64,000 nt of DNA from Holothuria scabra (Eukaryota; Echinodermata; Holothuroidea; Aspidochirotida; Holothuriidae): contig CM074180.1 of the NCBI GenBank assembly GCA_037179385.1, positions 25,773,455 to 25,837,454 on the forward strand, in the 5' to 3' direction. Shown piece after piece: positions 54,178 to 64,000 of the stretch. The notes beneath the pieces were generated by a model. It worked only from the letters and a program-made list of their open reading frames with translations, did not search any database and was not told the DNA's origin. A program made the position numbers and the translations under genes. The stretch's first letter is position 1, and each line of letters opens with the position of its first letter.

Positions 54178-55625
54178 GTAATAATGGGCTACTTTTTGAA
54201 GGTAAAGATAAAACCTGCTAGAGCTAAATAGCAAGCAATCTTACAGAGGGAAAAAGTTATGGAAAGTAATCACCGTTAGGTGTACATTTTTGGCACCTGG
54301 AAATCAAGATAAGTACACAAGGAAACATTAAATGGGGTAATTTATATCATGCGACCACTCTGAAATAGCCATTAATTAATTACATTAAAAGAAATAGCCA
54401 AGACAAGAGGTCGGCTTGGCTTTCTAGATACCGAATTCATAACAAATAAAAGTAGCCTAAACTTAAGCTTTTTTGATGCAATTTTCTGGCATTTTAGACC
54501 ACGGAAGTACAGAGATAAGTATTTTTATAGAATTATCGTGCATCGTCAGAAACAGACATTTATTATGATATTGGTCACTTGAAGGAAAGCAAAATGAAAA
54601 CTACTCATTACAACCTTAAATCATTACCACTATGATAACAATTCTATTTTATTTTAACCTGAATGTTCTCTTCAAATGATTTTGAAAAACGTCTTTTTAT
54701 TGTCTATGTTGACAATTATCCCCGACAACAAGAGGGCTATTTGCGCTACAATTATTGCTGCGCCCTTTGCAACATCTTTTACTGGCCGGGAGGGTTAATT
54801 TAATGTCAGTCTGTGTATTTTGTAAGCTTATAATCTCGCTTGGTGTGGAAGCAACGAACTTAGCACAGCGACAACATTCATTAGTGCGTATAAAGCATGA
54901 AGATACGTTTGCGGCAAAACCTATCCCTAAATTACAGAAGATTACCTTTTTCATCAGAATGAAGTGCAGTTAGTACATTTATCGGTGGCTGTTTGAGCAT
55001 TTCGTTATCTAGGCCTTACAACAACGTTATTAAATTATGTCTTTTGCCAAAAATGGTGCAAGAGTAAAGTATGTCGAAAACCCCAAAGGGCGCCGACAGA
55101 CGATATTGGTCCGTCGAGGGGGGCGACCGCCCCCCCCTGACCATATGGCAGCTCCGCCACTGTTAGCATCTCCTCTTGCGTGATAAATGGCAAACTATTT
55201 CTCAACGCACCTGAACACCCTCCCCTCCCTGTCCCCGTCTCGCACACGTCTATGCAGGAAGGGAAAGGGATGGGCCGCTCCCTTTTGAACATTCTTTAAA
55301 AAGGTAGGTGTCCTTAGAGTTAATCGGTGCCACCAGCTGGATTTTTTAGTTAAATTTGGAATTTGACAAAATTTTGCTATTTTTAGGAATTAAGAAAAAA
55401 AGAAGAAGAACAAAAATGGCAACACTGAGGGGCCTTGCAGAGACAATCCCCTCCCTTTGAAAATTTTTGAGAAATTGTGTGTTCCTACATGCTCTGGTGC
55501 CACACATGCTATCTTTTGAATTAAAATCCGTGTTACTAAAGTATGGCTACGTATTTTAAGGACCTTGGCATCCGTGAGGGGGGAGGCATGGCCCAATGCC
55601 CCCCCCCTTTGTACGCTTCTGTTAG
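54178..55625. other. FB3 centre, remaining part
   Basis: Opposed open frames of 85 (-) and 72 (+) codons overlap at 54697-54973. The minus one is Cys-rich (SSCFIRTNECCRCAKFVAST) but unrecognised. A GGGGGGCGACCGCCCCCCC hairpin followed by GGCAGCTCCGCCACTG lies at 55117-55160, a phrase common in dispersed repeats. This could be captured or nested DNA. Confidence 0.35.
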
Positions 55626-56259
55626 ACTTTGTCTTTTTCTTTTGACTTTCGTATTTATTTTGACTTTCATCTTGCCTTTTGGCGTTTGTCTTTCCTGTTT
55701 TGCTGTGTTGTCTTTTTTGCCTGTTTGTCTTTTCCTTTCGGCGTTTGACCTTTCCTTCCGGCGTTGTTCTTTCCTTTCGGCGTTGTCTTCGCCTTTTGGC
55801 ATTTGTTGTTTTCCACTTTTACGTCAGTCTTTTCCTTTTGGGTTTTAACTTTTCCTTTTGCATTTGTCCTTTCCTTCCGGCGTTGTCCTTTCCTTTCGGC
55901 GTTGTCTTCTCCTTTTGACGTTTGTTGTTTTCCACTTTTACGTTAGTCTTTTCCTTTTGGATTTTAACTTTTCCTTTTGCCTCTGTCTTTTCCTTTCGGG
56001 GTTTGTTTTCTCCTTTTGATGTTTGTCTTTTTCTTTAGATGTTTGATTGTTCCTTTCGGCGTTGTTTATTTTTCCGTTTCACATTTGTCTTTTCTGTTTC
56101 GCGGTGTTGTCTTTTTTGCCCTGATGGCCGCCCATATAAAATAAGCTTTGGTACTCTGCATTGTTAGAACTAGCTGTCAATCAAGGAGCTGAGCCAATGG
56201 AGAATTTCGGTACCCCTGTACCAAAACTGTCGTTTGGGGAGAGAGGTTTGGCCCTTTAA

Positions 56260-56636
56260 TTCATTCTTTTGTTTTTAGAGTGTACCAAGGACTGAATTAG
56301 ATCTATGCATCTTATCCAGGTGTGCTTTGTGGAAGCGAAGGATATCACAATGGGTATTTCTGTTATCACATATTGCAACCTGAATGTCATTTATAGAATT
56401 CTCATGAGAAATCAACTGTTTCCTATTGCAGGATGGAAGTAACCATGGTTACAGCTTGCTTGGTTTCTTTTAATTTCAGAGCCACAAGGAAACCACTGTG
56501 TTCAAATAGTTGTATAACATGGTAGGGAGCGGTAAATGTAATCAATCTCAGTGCAATCTTTTTCCCTGATATTTCCTCAAGATATGGCACATATTAAATG
56601 CATTTCTCAAACATTAAAAATTTGGGCAAGTAATCA
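56260..56636. other. No gene or repeat recognised
   Basis: AT-rich DNA between the FB3 host MITE and an (AAT)n-linked repeat. No convincing frame. Confidence 0.4.
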
Positions 56637-56730
56637 ATAATAATAATATAATTTTTCAGCATTTATATAGCACATAAATGTTAAAAAACATCTCAATGGG
56701 CTTTACAGAGAAGAAAACAAACAAACAAAC
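56637..56730 (+). repeat. (AAT)n-linked repeat with TTTATATAGCAC core
   Basis: AATAATAATAATATAATTTTTC is followed by AGCATTTATATAGCACATAAATG and TCAATGGGCTTTACAGAG, then (CAAA)n. It is the fullest of three copies (5738, 39147), and the TTTATATAGCGC..GCGCTTTACA plan is found as a dispersed repeat in several invertebrate genomes. Confidence 0.55.
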
Positions 56731-56767
56731 AAACTATTAAGAAAATGCCAGTTTAGACAAGTGGCAT

Positions 56768-57077
56768 TTAAAAGGCCAAACCTCTCAGCCCAAACTGCAA
56801 TTTTGGAACAGGCAGGGGTATCGAAATTCTAAATTGGCTCAGCTCTTTGATTGACAGCTAATTCAAACAATGCCAAGTACCAAAGCTTATATTATTCAGC
56901 ATGAACAGTACTGAGAGTGTTTTGAATTAATATAAATTGAGTTTTTCTACATCCACCTTAAAGCAATAAACTGAGATTGTATCTGGATGAGGATGAATTT
57001 CATACAATTGTGGGAGGGGCTTCAGTAAGAAGGTTAGGAGAATTGGTACTGTTTGGGGTGAGAGAACTGGGCTTTTA
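56768..57077 (-). mobile_element. Family A MITE, complete minus-strand copy
   Basis: TTAA at 56768-56771, then AAAGGCCAAACCTCTCAGCC; the interior is the consensus in reverse. The right end is GTTTGGGGTGAGAGAACTGGGC, then TTTTAC. Only the last border is mutated. Confidence 0.93.
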
Positions 57078-59627
57078 CGATGGGTTTTACAGGGTAGGAG
57101 AATGCCTAATATGATCAGAAATATGGTTCCAAAGATGGGAATTAAAAAAAAAGGCCCTTTTATCAGTAAGTACTGGTTCCAGAGGAAGGAGTTTTCAAGA
57201 GATTTTGAGAACCAGAGCACAGCAATCAAGTGGGAATATATATTAAGTAATTAATTCCACAATCAATGAGCCACAAAATTATACTAGATGATTATTTTTT
57301 TTTAAGGCTTGATGTGTAACCCCAATCATAAATAGAGGAAGTCTCCCTTTTGTCTCACCCACAAATATATCTATTGACAATTGATGACCACAGGTAATAA
57401 AGCAAAGCCAAACAATAGCTTTGATTGATCAATAAAGTACATTGATTAATAAATGTGTAATATAGCCCATTGCATAGGTAAGATTACAGTTGCACCTTCA
57501 GGAAGCTACAGTACAAAAATGGTCTTGGGCAATTAAACTTGCTACAGGATAATGCAGATTTGTAGAAAAAAGAGCAGATCACTGTGAACTTAGAGCAATG
57601 CTGTGAGATTGCAAAAAGCTTACAAGTTTAATTTATTTGAGTGGACCAACGACAGTAAGGGGAAAAAATATGGCCTGTTGTGCAATTCAGGTTATAACCT
57701 TTTAAGGTTCTTAAAAGTGACTACCAAACTTGAGGAACATGAGAGGATGATCTACAATGCCGAGATGCCACCATGACTCATCAATTTTCCTGCGCCCGCC
57801 TGCTAGCCCTCTGAAAATCCCGCATTTTAAATCTCCCAAAACCACACAAATTAGCAAATAGGCCTAGCCTTATTGTTACTGGTAATTACAAATTCAGTAA
57901 ATCTCATCTCACCACACATTCAACTAATTGCACTGCTATACAATGAATAGGCCTAGGTACGTTCGGACCTAAGGTAAGTATGGACCTATGTTTGCTGTCC
58001 CAACATTGCTACTGGCTAACCTTCACAGCAGGTATAGAATATATTCCTGTCACTGTGTAATAACGTCATGCAATGGCATTTTGTGTCCAAAAATAAAGGC
58101 CCAGTGCATTTTGCGGGTTAGAGGTGGAGCTTGCCTCAGAGTTTCCCATCAAACCAACGTTTGGACTGTCTTGCCAGTTCTTGACTGTGCCTTCATGGCT
58201 AGAAAGCCAAATGAGATGTACAAAGATATATACTGGAAATCACTTGCAGCATGGGATGACCTTCAGTGACATATCGAGTTGACGGTTGCAAACTGTACTG
58301 GTACTGCACCAAAATTTACAGCAGCTGAAGTAAGGATTACACAATGTGATTAGGAGAGGTTTTAGTGATTGTGTATTTGTGAGTATCTGTATAATATTTT
58401 TGGCAAATCTCTCAATACAATATTTTTCCAGGTTACAGCAAAAAAAATTCAGTATTGCACTGAAATTTTTTGGTGGTAACCTAGTGAAACTGTGTTGACT
58501 GATTTGCCCCCCAAAAGTACCACCATTTTGGGTGTAGACACTTCAAAATTTCAAACATTTTTTAAAATGGGAGGGGGTTGGAGGTACTCCCTCCTGTCAT
58601 ACCCCTCCCCCAGGCCAGCAATCCACCAACAGACAGATCAGTTGGACCCACATCTAGCTTTTCAGAGCTTATAGGAGCTATGCCTTTATATGCACTGAAT
58701 GCATGAAAAGTGTATTGTTGTTGCACATGTGTGCGCATGCACAGTGCAGTGAGTGTACACTGTGCTGTGTTAGTATGCTTAGTGAGAGGTAAATTTCTGT
58801 AGGGAGGAAGAAACTAGTAAACAGCCATTGTCATCACTGCACTTACAATTTCTGTGCAACTGACAAGTTGTTTTACTGTAAAGGTTATCCAAACTTGAGC
58901 AGCATGGTCCATGGTTTAACTTGTTGTTACCTCAAGGCTATTGCATATTCAAAACCAGGTTCCTTATTCAACAGTTTAGAATAAGGACTCTTTATGAAAA
59001 AGAAATGTCTTCAAAAATTTACTGAATGAATCTGTTTAGATTAGTTCCAGGGAGACCGGCCTCACTATCAGTTTGGGGTTTTTAATCCAATTTTTCAATA
59101 CAACATAGATAGTACTGGGGCCATCTGGTGGTATTTTGAAGGATAAAGAAATGCATAAAAAGAAACATAATCCTATGGTTTTCCTTTTTGTAAGCTCACA
59201 GCATCACTTCATATAAGCTATGATACTCTGTCCAGAACAAGATCATTGACCTTTTAAATTGAATATATCATTTCAAACCACCACATAGACACTCCTTTGC
59301 CCTTTAAATTTGAAACCAACTGGTTTCATACTGACAACTTCAAGTAAATGTACCTATCTATGTATCTGTCTAACCCAAGAAAATATGATAATCTAAAAGT
59401 CACTGATTAGTTAACCACAGAATTGTCCAGAGCATAGCAGCTGATTGTACAATGTAAAATAGCTTGATATGTTAAAGTTAATGAGTTGAATTTGTTTTTC
59501 GTAGAAAGGGGACAAACAGAGAACCTTTCTCGTGAATTAGATTACACTGCATGATTTTGCAATTTTCTCCCACAGGCTATTTCAAATAGACTCACCTTTT
59601 TCTGGTTAAAAGCCCTATATCCTGACA
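57078..59627. other. Unassigned DNA
   Basis: No recurring repeats. A plus-strand frame (57988-58269) ends with MARKPNEMYKDIYWKSLAAW and four more residues before its stop. It is protein-like but has no recognisable domain and no consensus splice borders, so I leave it as possible only. Confidence 0.3.
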
Positions 59628-59736
59628 CCCCTATATTCCAACAAATCCATTATGTTCTAACATTGGCTACGTGCAGACACCCCTTTGTTCTGACAACTCG
59701 ATCGTTGATGAATATAGAGATTGTTGGAACATAGGG
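59628..59736. repeat. Short inverted repeat (CCCTATATTCCAACAA)
   Basis: CCCTATATTCCAACAA at 59628-59643 is inverted at 59721-59736 (TTGTTGGAACATAGGG, one mismatch). Related words (CCTATATCCTGACACCCC, CATTATGTTCTAACA, CCCCTTTGTTCTGACAA) repeat between. The layout resembles a very small foldback with FB2-like logic but a different unit. Confidence 0.6.
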
Positions 59737-60045
59737 CAACCGCTTTTTCCAATGTCAATTCAGAAATGGGATATATTAAACTTAGCTTTCACGTTTACCA
59801 CTTAAAAATAATAATTACCTGTAAGACTGTCAAATAGTATCCTACTGGGTCAAAAAAAAAATTTATTAGCTAAAATCATAAATTAATAGGTAAAGGAATT
59901 GCAACAGGGCTTGCTAGACATGGTCAATTTTTCTGTTCTTCTTCCAATACAAGACCCAAGAAAAAAGCCATCAGAATGTGCTGTTAAAGTCAAGGAGGTA
60001 TATAATCTGCCTCTAATTTCAAAGCCCCTCTTTATATTTATTTCC

Positions 60046-60227
60046 ACTTACTTTTATAAAAGCTCAGTTACTTTTATAAAAGCTCAGTTACTTTTATAAA
60101 AGCTCAGTTACTTTTATAAAAGCTCAGTTACTTTTATAAAAGCTCAGTTACTTTTATAAAAGCTCACTTACTTTTATAAAAGCTCAGTTACTTTTATAAA
60201 AGCTCAGTTACTTTTATAAAAGCTCAG
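60046..60227 (+). repeat. 20-bp minisatellite, nine units, palindromic core
   Basis: Nine units of about 20 bp built on CAGTTACTTTTATAAAAGCT follow each other; one unit has CACTTA for CAGTTA. CTTTTATAAAAG inside each unit is a perfect palindrome, so the array can form serial hairpins. The near identity of units suggests recent expansion, and copy number is probably variable. Confidence 0.97.
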
Positions 60228-60827
60228 ATGTTCCCTTCTCTCCCAGGACCCTTTTCAAGTATAACGTAATCTTGACACCATTAAACCACTAACCATCTTA
60301 ATACCTTAAAGTAGACTTGAACTTCAGTGACTGACTTAGAAGGCACTATAAATGATCTCTGATAATATACGTCTCAACCACCTGCTATTAAAGGAGATAT
60401 TTTTTTTAACTTGAGGGCAAAAGTTTCCATTGCTGACTCAATTAAAATTAGGCCAAGTTCAGGAAACCACAACCAACGGCAGGAAAGTTTCCTTGCTTAT
60501 TTGTAAATAAGTGACCATAACTTCAAATCTGCCAAAAACCACAGAAATGTCTGATTATCCAATGGGCAAAATATTGAGCAATTAAAGGTAACTTCAGGGA
60601 GTACTCCTTGTGACTTAAATAATCAGACTGAAGAAATTATCTATTACCTGGAGGAATGCAGGTTTCCTATCAACAAAACTCATCAGTATCTGACATTTGG
60701 CAGGGAGTCAGGAGTAGGAACGAGACTGTGGGGTGGTCAGGTAGTTTCTGGAAAGTTCAAAACACAACTTGCATGCGAAAGTTAGATTTGCTAACCCACA
60801 GATATCCTTGTTAAAAAAGAATACCAG
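60228..60827. other. No gene or repeat recognised
   Basis: AT-rich DNA without a convincing frame between the minisatellite and a D element. Confidence 0.4.
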
Positions 60828-61174
60828 TTAAAGTGGCTCATTGAGTTGGTTCATGAATTCAGCAAATTTTTCCAAACCTGGTTAGTTTTTTTCACATACC
60901 AGTGACAAATGCCAAATGGTCAAACTTAGACAATCCCTGTACCCTACATACAAAATAACTGTCTTACGGTTCAATACAGTTTTCAAAAATACATGACCAG
61001 ACACTGTACAAAACTGTTTCAAGTCAGGACACTAGAAAATTCAAAATTTATTGTTTCCTTTGAATTTTGGACTTGAAACTGGACTTGTTATGCTAACTTG
61101 AAGCATTGTTATGTAGTAGTGACCCTTGGAGACTTTCATTATGTTATCCATATCAACTCAATGAGCATCTTTAC
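60828..61174 (-). mobile_element. Family D MITE, complete copy 3
   Basis: TTAAAGTGGCTCATTGAGTTGG at the left; TATCAACTCAATGAGCATCTTTA at the right. The interior (GGACACTAGAAAATTCAAAATTTA, GTGACCCTTGGAGACTTTCATTA) is the reverse of copy 2. Confidence 0.9.
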
Positions 61175-61848
61175 AATACTTGGGGATTATGCAAAGTGCA
61201 TAGAGCATGTGTAAATATTTTCTATTCTGTAAACCATGCTCAAGGAGGTTTATATTTTATTGTTAAGCATTCAAAGTGCCTACAATTCTACGAGTTGATT
61301 TGAAGAGAAATAGATTGTAGAAACTGGAATCTTCCACCATCAATACAATGAGTTTATCACATTTATGAGAAGGCATATGAAATGAATGGGAGCTATCATA
61401 AGTTACCTACTTGGCAAACAATAATACTTGTCTTGAAACTATACTGGCTACAAATTAATGCTATTCAAGTTGTTCCCAAACCCATTACAAGAATCCTTTG
61501 TCCAACTGGGTAAAAACTCTATGAAATGATTAAATACTCATATATACAATCACAACAAATACAAACCAAAACTAAAAAATCAAGTAAAATGAAGTCAGAT
61601 TAGGATTTCATTTTGAAAAACCAAGTAAATGATAATTCAGTGGGTGATTTTTTCATCTTGAAGCCCTCTGAATGCAAAAGTTCCATTGACCATGTCAAAG
61701 TATGTTCGTCACAGAACAATTAAATTCACATAGAAGAGGATGAAAAATAAACAACTTAAGTTGGAGAACATTACCTAGTTCCCAGAGTGATAAAAATCTT
61801 GAAAGCACCTAGTACAACTGACTGTGGGTAAGCAAGGATAATAGACAT
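61175..61848. other. No gene or repeat recognised
   Basis: AT-rich DNA. Open frames are short and without domains. Confidence 0.4.
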
Positions 61849-62155
61849 TAAAGGTAATAATTCATCACCCCTCCCCTAGCTCCCCCCTCCCAATTTTCCT
61901 AATTACCTACTAACTTCTAGTGCCTTTCATGACTGTCTGAAACTTTTCATCCAGACTCAGTTCCAGAGTATTGCTTCAGGGCATAACTTGAAAAAACAAT
62001 GGCCTAATGTGTATTACATTAGAACACTCTCAGTATAGTGTGCAATAATGAGCTACTATGCCTTTTCAAATGTCAATCAAAGAGGAGCCGCCAATAAAGT
62101 ATTTCTGTGGACTACAGATAAAATTGCAGTTTGGGCACAAATGAACTGCCTTTAG
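61849..62155 (+). mobile_element. Family A-like MITE, strongly diverged
   Basis: TTAAAGGTAATAATTCATCACCCC..TTTTCCTAATTACC, GACTGTCTGAAACTTTTCATCC, GTATTGCTTCAGGG, AACACTCTCAG, GTCAATCAAAGAGGAGCC and AATTGCAGTTTGGGCACAAATGAACTGCCTTTA keep the A block order with many changes. It is closer to A2 at the right end. Confidence 0.75.
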
Positions 62156-62478
62156 TGGGTGGTACTGATAGGAAAAGCAGTCTTTTTGTCAGCAAATTCG
62201 AAATTATTCTGGGATAACATTAAAATTACACCTTTTATAGCCAATAGTATGCTTGATTTAAGAAGTGCAACAATCAAAAGAAAAAAAAAGAAACAAACTT
62301 CATGTTTTCTAACTGACGAACTTCTTCATGAATATTTTAGTGTGTGCTTAACATTAAACACACAGTAAATTCAAAAAGCATTCTTTTACAAGACAAAAGA
62401 TCCACTGTTTCCAACTGGACACTAACAAAATATCTAGTACAACCCAATTGTTCAATCAGTGATTCTGGTTCAGAAACC

Positions 62479-62740
62479 TTCACTTTAAGGCCAATAGTAG
62501 TCGGCCAAAACTTATTTTGAAACAACAGATAAATTTCACGATTTTCTTCTTAGTACTCTTCAAAGTATCTGTCATAATATTTTAAGATTGCCCGCCTATT
62601 GCATATTCAAAGTAACCACTAACTTCTCATTAATTTCATATTTGAGGAGAAAAATACTGTCACGTGACTCTCAAGAGCCAATTATGAACAGTACAGTGTA
62701 CTACATTTCTTCAAATTGAGGTGATGGCTCTTGAACTTTT
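62479..62740 (+). mobile_element. Family C MITE, diverged copy
   Basis: CACTTTAAGGCCAATAGTAGTCGGCC at the left, TATTTTGAAACAAC and CTCTTCAAAGTATCTGTCATAATATTTTA inside, then GAGAAAAATACTGTCACGTGACTCTCAAGAGCC. It matches the interrupted copy at 16758-17400 well. The right end is GGTGATGGCTCTTGAACTTTTAAA. Confidence 0.8.
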
Positions 62741-63515
62741 AAATCATGAGAAAATTTGGAGGAAAAATTTTCCTTTGTTGATCTTGCTTTCTTTCAATGT
62801 TGCTTTGTTTTCCTCCTTACAAACAAATCATTGTTTAGCCTTTTCTCAAAGTAAAAATACACACAAATGTGTGAGAAATCTTTTCTCTTGCATTTAAAGC
62901 CAACAATAGGACATTTCAGGCAAGTTTTAAGGTAACTTTTTGAAACTTTGTTCTTTTCTGGCATAACTACACCTTCAAAAGTTTTCTCAAAGCAAAGGTC
63001 AAACAGCTGCATAGAATTTATGCAGACTGCATTTTGCTGATGGCAGAGGTCCTGAAAATGATGTCAGTTCTAATTTGGGAATGTTCTGAGTAAATCTTTC
63101 CATGAAAAGGCATCCCCTATTTCATTAAACTACCCTCAGCACCTGTTTCAAATTCCGTTCATTGAAAAGTCTTTCATGGTGAGTTAAGTTATTTATGAGA
63201 GTTCAAAGGCTGAGAAAAGGGCATGGTAGCGTGGTGTTAACACCCTACAGGATCCAGGCCAGAAATGCATAGGTCGTCAAATACATCTCTACAGTTTGCG
63301 TGTTGTCAATTTTAGGTGTCTGTCAGGGTAGGGAGTAAAAATAAGGTGATATTTACTAAAAAGACAGAACTGGGAAGAATCTTTTCCTCAGTGGTGTTTT
63401 TCAACACTGACACTGTCTATGGGGATTAGAGTAGTACTGCATTGCATGGTGTCAAAGTGTAGCAACTGGAGGGAATTTATATTTTGTCAGGTAAATCTTG
63501 CCTAGTTGCAGTTGT
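62741..63515. other. No gene or repeat recognised
   Basis: A 72-codon minus-strand frame (62794-63012) has no domain and no splice support. The rest is AT-rich DNA. Confidence 0.4.
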
Positions 63516-63792
63516 TTAAAGGCCAAATCCTCTTACCCCAAACAATTCTGATTCTCCTTATCAACTTATAGGCCTACTTAAGCCCTTCCCGTTACTGTCG
63601 AAAACTCATCCTCATCCAGACACAATTTCAGTTTATTGCTTCAGGGTTTCAGTTCATTGCTTTAGGGTGAGTACACAAGACCTCTGTATGTAGTAAAGCA
63701 AAAACACTGCACACTTCAGTGCTCTGCATTTTTTGAAATTGCTGTCAAAGGGCTGTGCAACTTGTTTGGAGTCAGAGGAATAGGCCTTAAAG
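63516..63792 (+). mobile_element. Family A MITE, diverged copy at the right edge
   Basis: TTTAAAGGCCAAATCCTCTTACCCC, CTCATCCTCATCCAGACACAATTTCAG, then TTTATTGCTTCAGGGTTTCAG duplicated with TTCATTGCTTTAGGGTGAGTA. The right end is shortened to TGTTTGGAGTCAGAGGAATAGGCC, then TTAAAG. Confidence 0.85.
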
Positions 63793-64000
63793 TTCAAGTC
63801 AGTGATGGCAAACTAAGTTACCTTGATGTGAATTTGCTATGAGATTTCTATCACAGCAATCAGAGCAAAGGAAAAATGTAGTCCCCAATTTGAATTAAGA
63901 GTGCCCCTCATGTTGAATTTCCCTGCCTATAAAAACTTACTCTGTCCAGACCTTTTTTCCTCAGTGAACAAAGGTCATTAAAAACCACATAAGAGGTTGC

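Larger units (their letters stand above)
52932..56134. mobile_element. FB3: 3.2-kb foldback element, 46-bp perfect terminal repeat
   Basis: The first 46 bases (TGGGCGGCCATCAGGGC... to GAAAAG) are exactly inverted at the right end. Behind them lie arrays of roughly 20 bp purine-rich units (GCCAAAAGGAAAAGACAA, CGCCGAAAGGAAAGGACAA) in the left arm (to about 53515), inverted in the right arm (from about 55626). TGTAAAATTA and TATAAAATAA flank the element as an imperfect 9-10 bp target duplication. The 2.1 kb centre holds a duplicated segment and no recognisable transposase. Arms translated in any frame give only periodic Lys/Arg- or Phe/Leu-rich peptides. Confidence 0.93.
52738..56259 (+). mobile_element. 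Family A MITE host split by foldback FB3
   Basis: The left part (52738-52931) runs from TTAAAGACCCAGTTCTCTCACC to TACCGTTCATGCTGTGTAAAATTA. The right part (56135-56259) runs from TATAAAATAAGCTTTGGTACTC to GAGAGGTTTGGCCCTTTAA. Host TTAA borders are intact (52738-52741, 56256-56259). Confidence 0.95.

Noticed and set aside
53044..55946. Open frames rich in Phe/Leu/Ser or Lys/Arg (up to 103 codons)
   Set aside because: They follow the FB3 purine/pyrimidine arrays and appear mirrored in both arms.

Overview
This 64 kb window looks like nuclear DNA of an animal, most likely a marine invertebrate deuterostome; an echinoderm is plausible but unproven. It is AT-rich, lacks dense operon-like coding, and is packed with short non-autonomous transposons. 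It also holds tRNA-derived SINEs, one CR1-like LINE fragment and three long inverted-repeat (foldback) elements whose arms are tandem repeats, the architecture described for sea urchin TU elements. No complete host gene can be supported. The only long, clearly recognisable coding sequence is a 5'-truncated LINE reverse transcriptase on the minus strand (27616-28869). A few short open segments with splice-like borders are listed as low-confidence exon candidates; if real, the window would be intron or gene-flanking DNA.

The dominant feature is a ~305 bp MITE, called here family A. It has TTAA flanks and terminal inverted repeats built on AAAGGCCC...CTCACCCCAAAC, and about 17 copies or fragments lie in both orientations from 6 kb to the right edge. 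Families A2, B, C and D are other short elements that share the TTAAAG-type border. A hAT-type MITE with a perfect 8 bp target-site duplication lies at 18587-18771, and a hairpin element (family E) at 10341-10498.

Layout: 0-6 kb is mostly unique AT-rich DNA with B, C, D and SINE pieces. 6-20 kb has scattered MITEs, a 271 bp retroposed element with 13 bp duplications (8531-8827), a SINE split by a B element (12718-13539), and a C element split by a G element (16758-17400). 20-29 kb has several A copies and a three-layer nest (A host with a G element and a LINE inside). 29-39 kb is quieter, with D and H repeats and a 471 bp tandem duplication (34944-35885). 39-57 kb is the most remarkable part: three unrelated foldback elements (FB1 39545-41251, FB2 42126-43398, FB3 52932-56134), each sitting inside a separate copy of family A. 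57-64 kb has a 20 bp minisatellite, D, C and two diverged A copies.

How the parts relate: the window is best read as layers of insertion. Family A was spread early and then served as landing site for foldbacks, another MITE, a LINE, a G element and a SINE-like insert. The A consensus also carries a strong splice-donor-like site in one orientation and an AATAAA in the other, so copies inside introns could affect transcripts.
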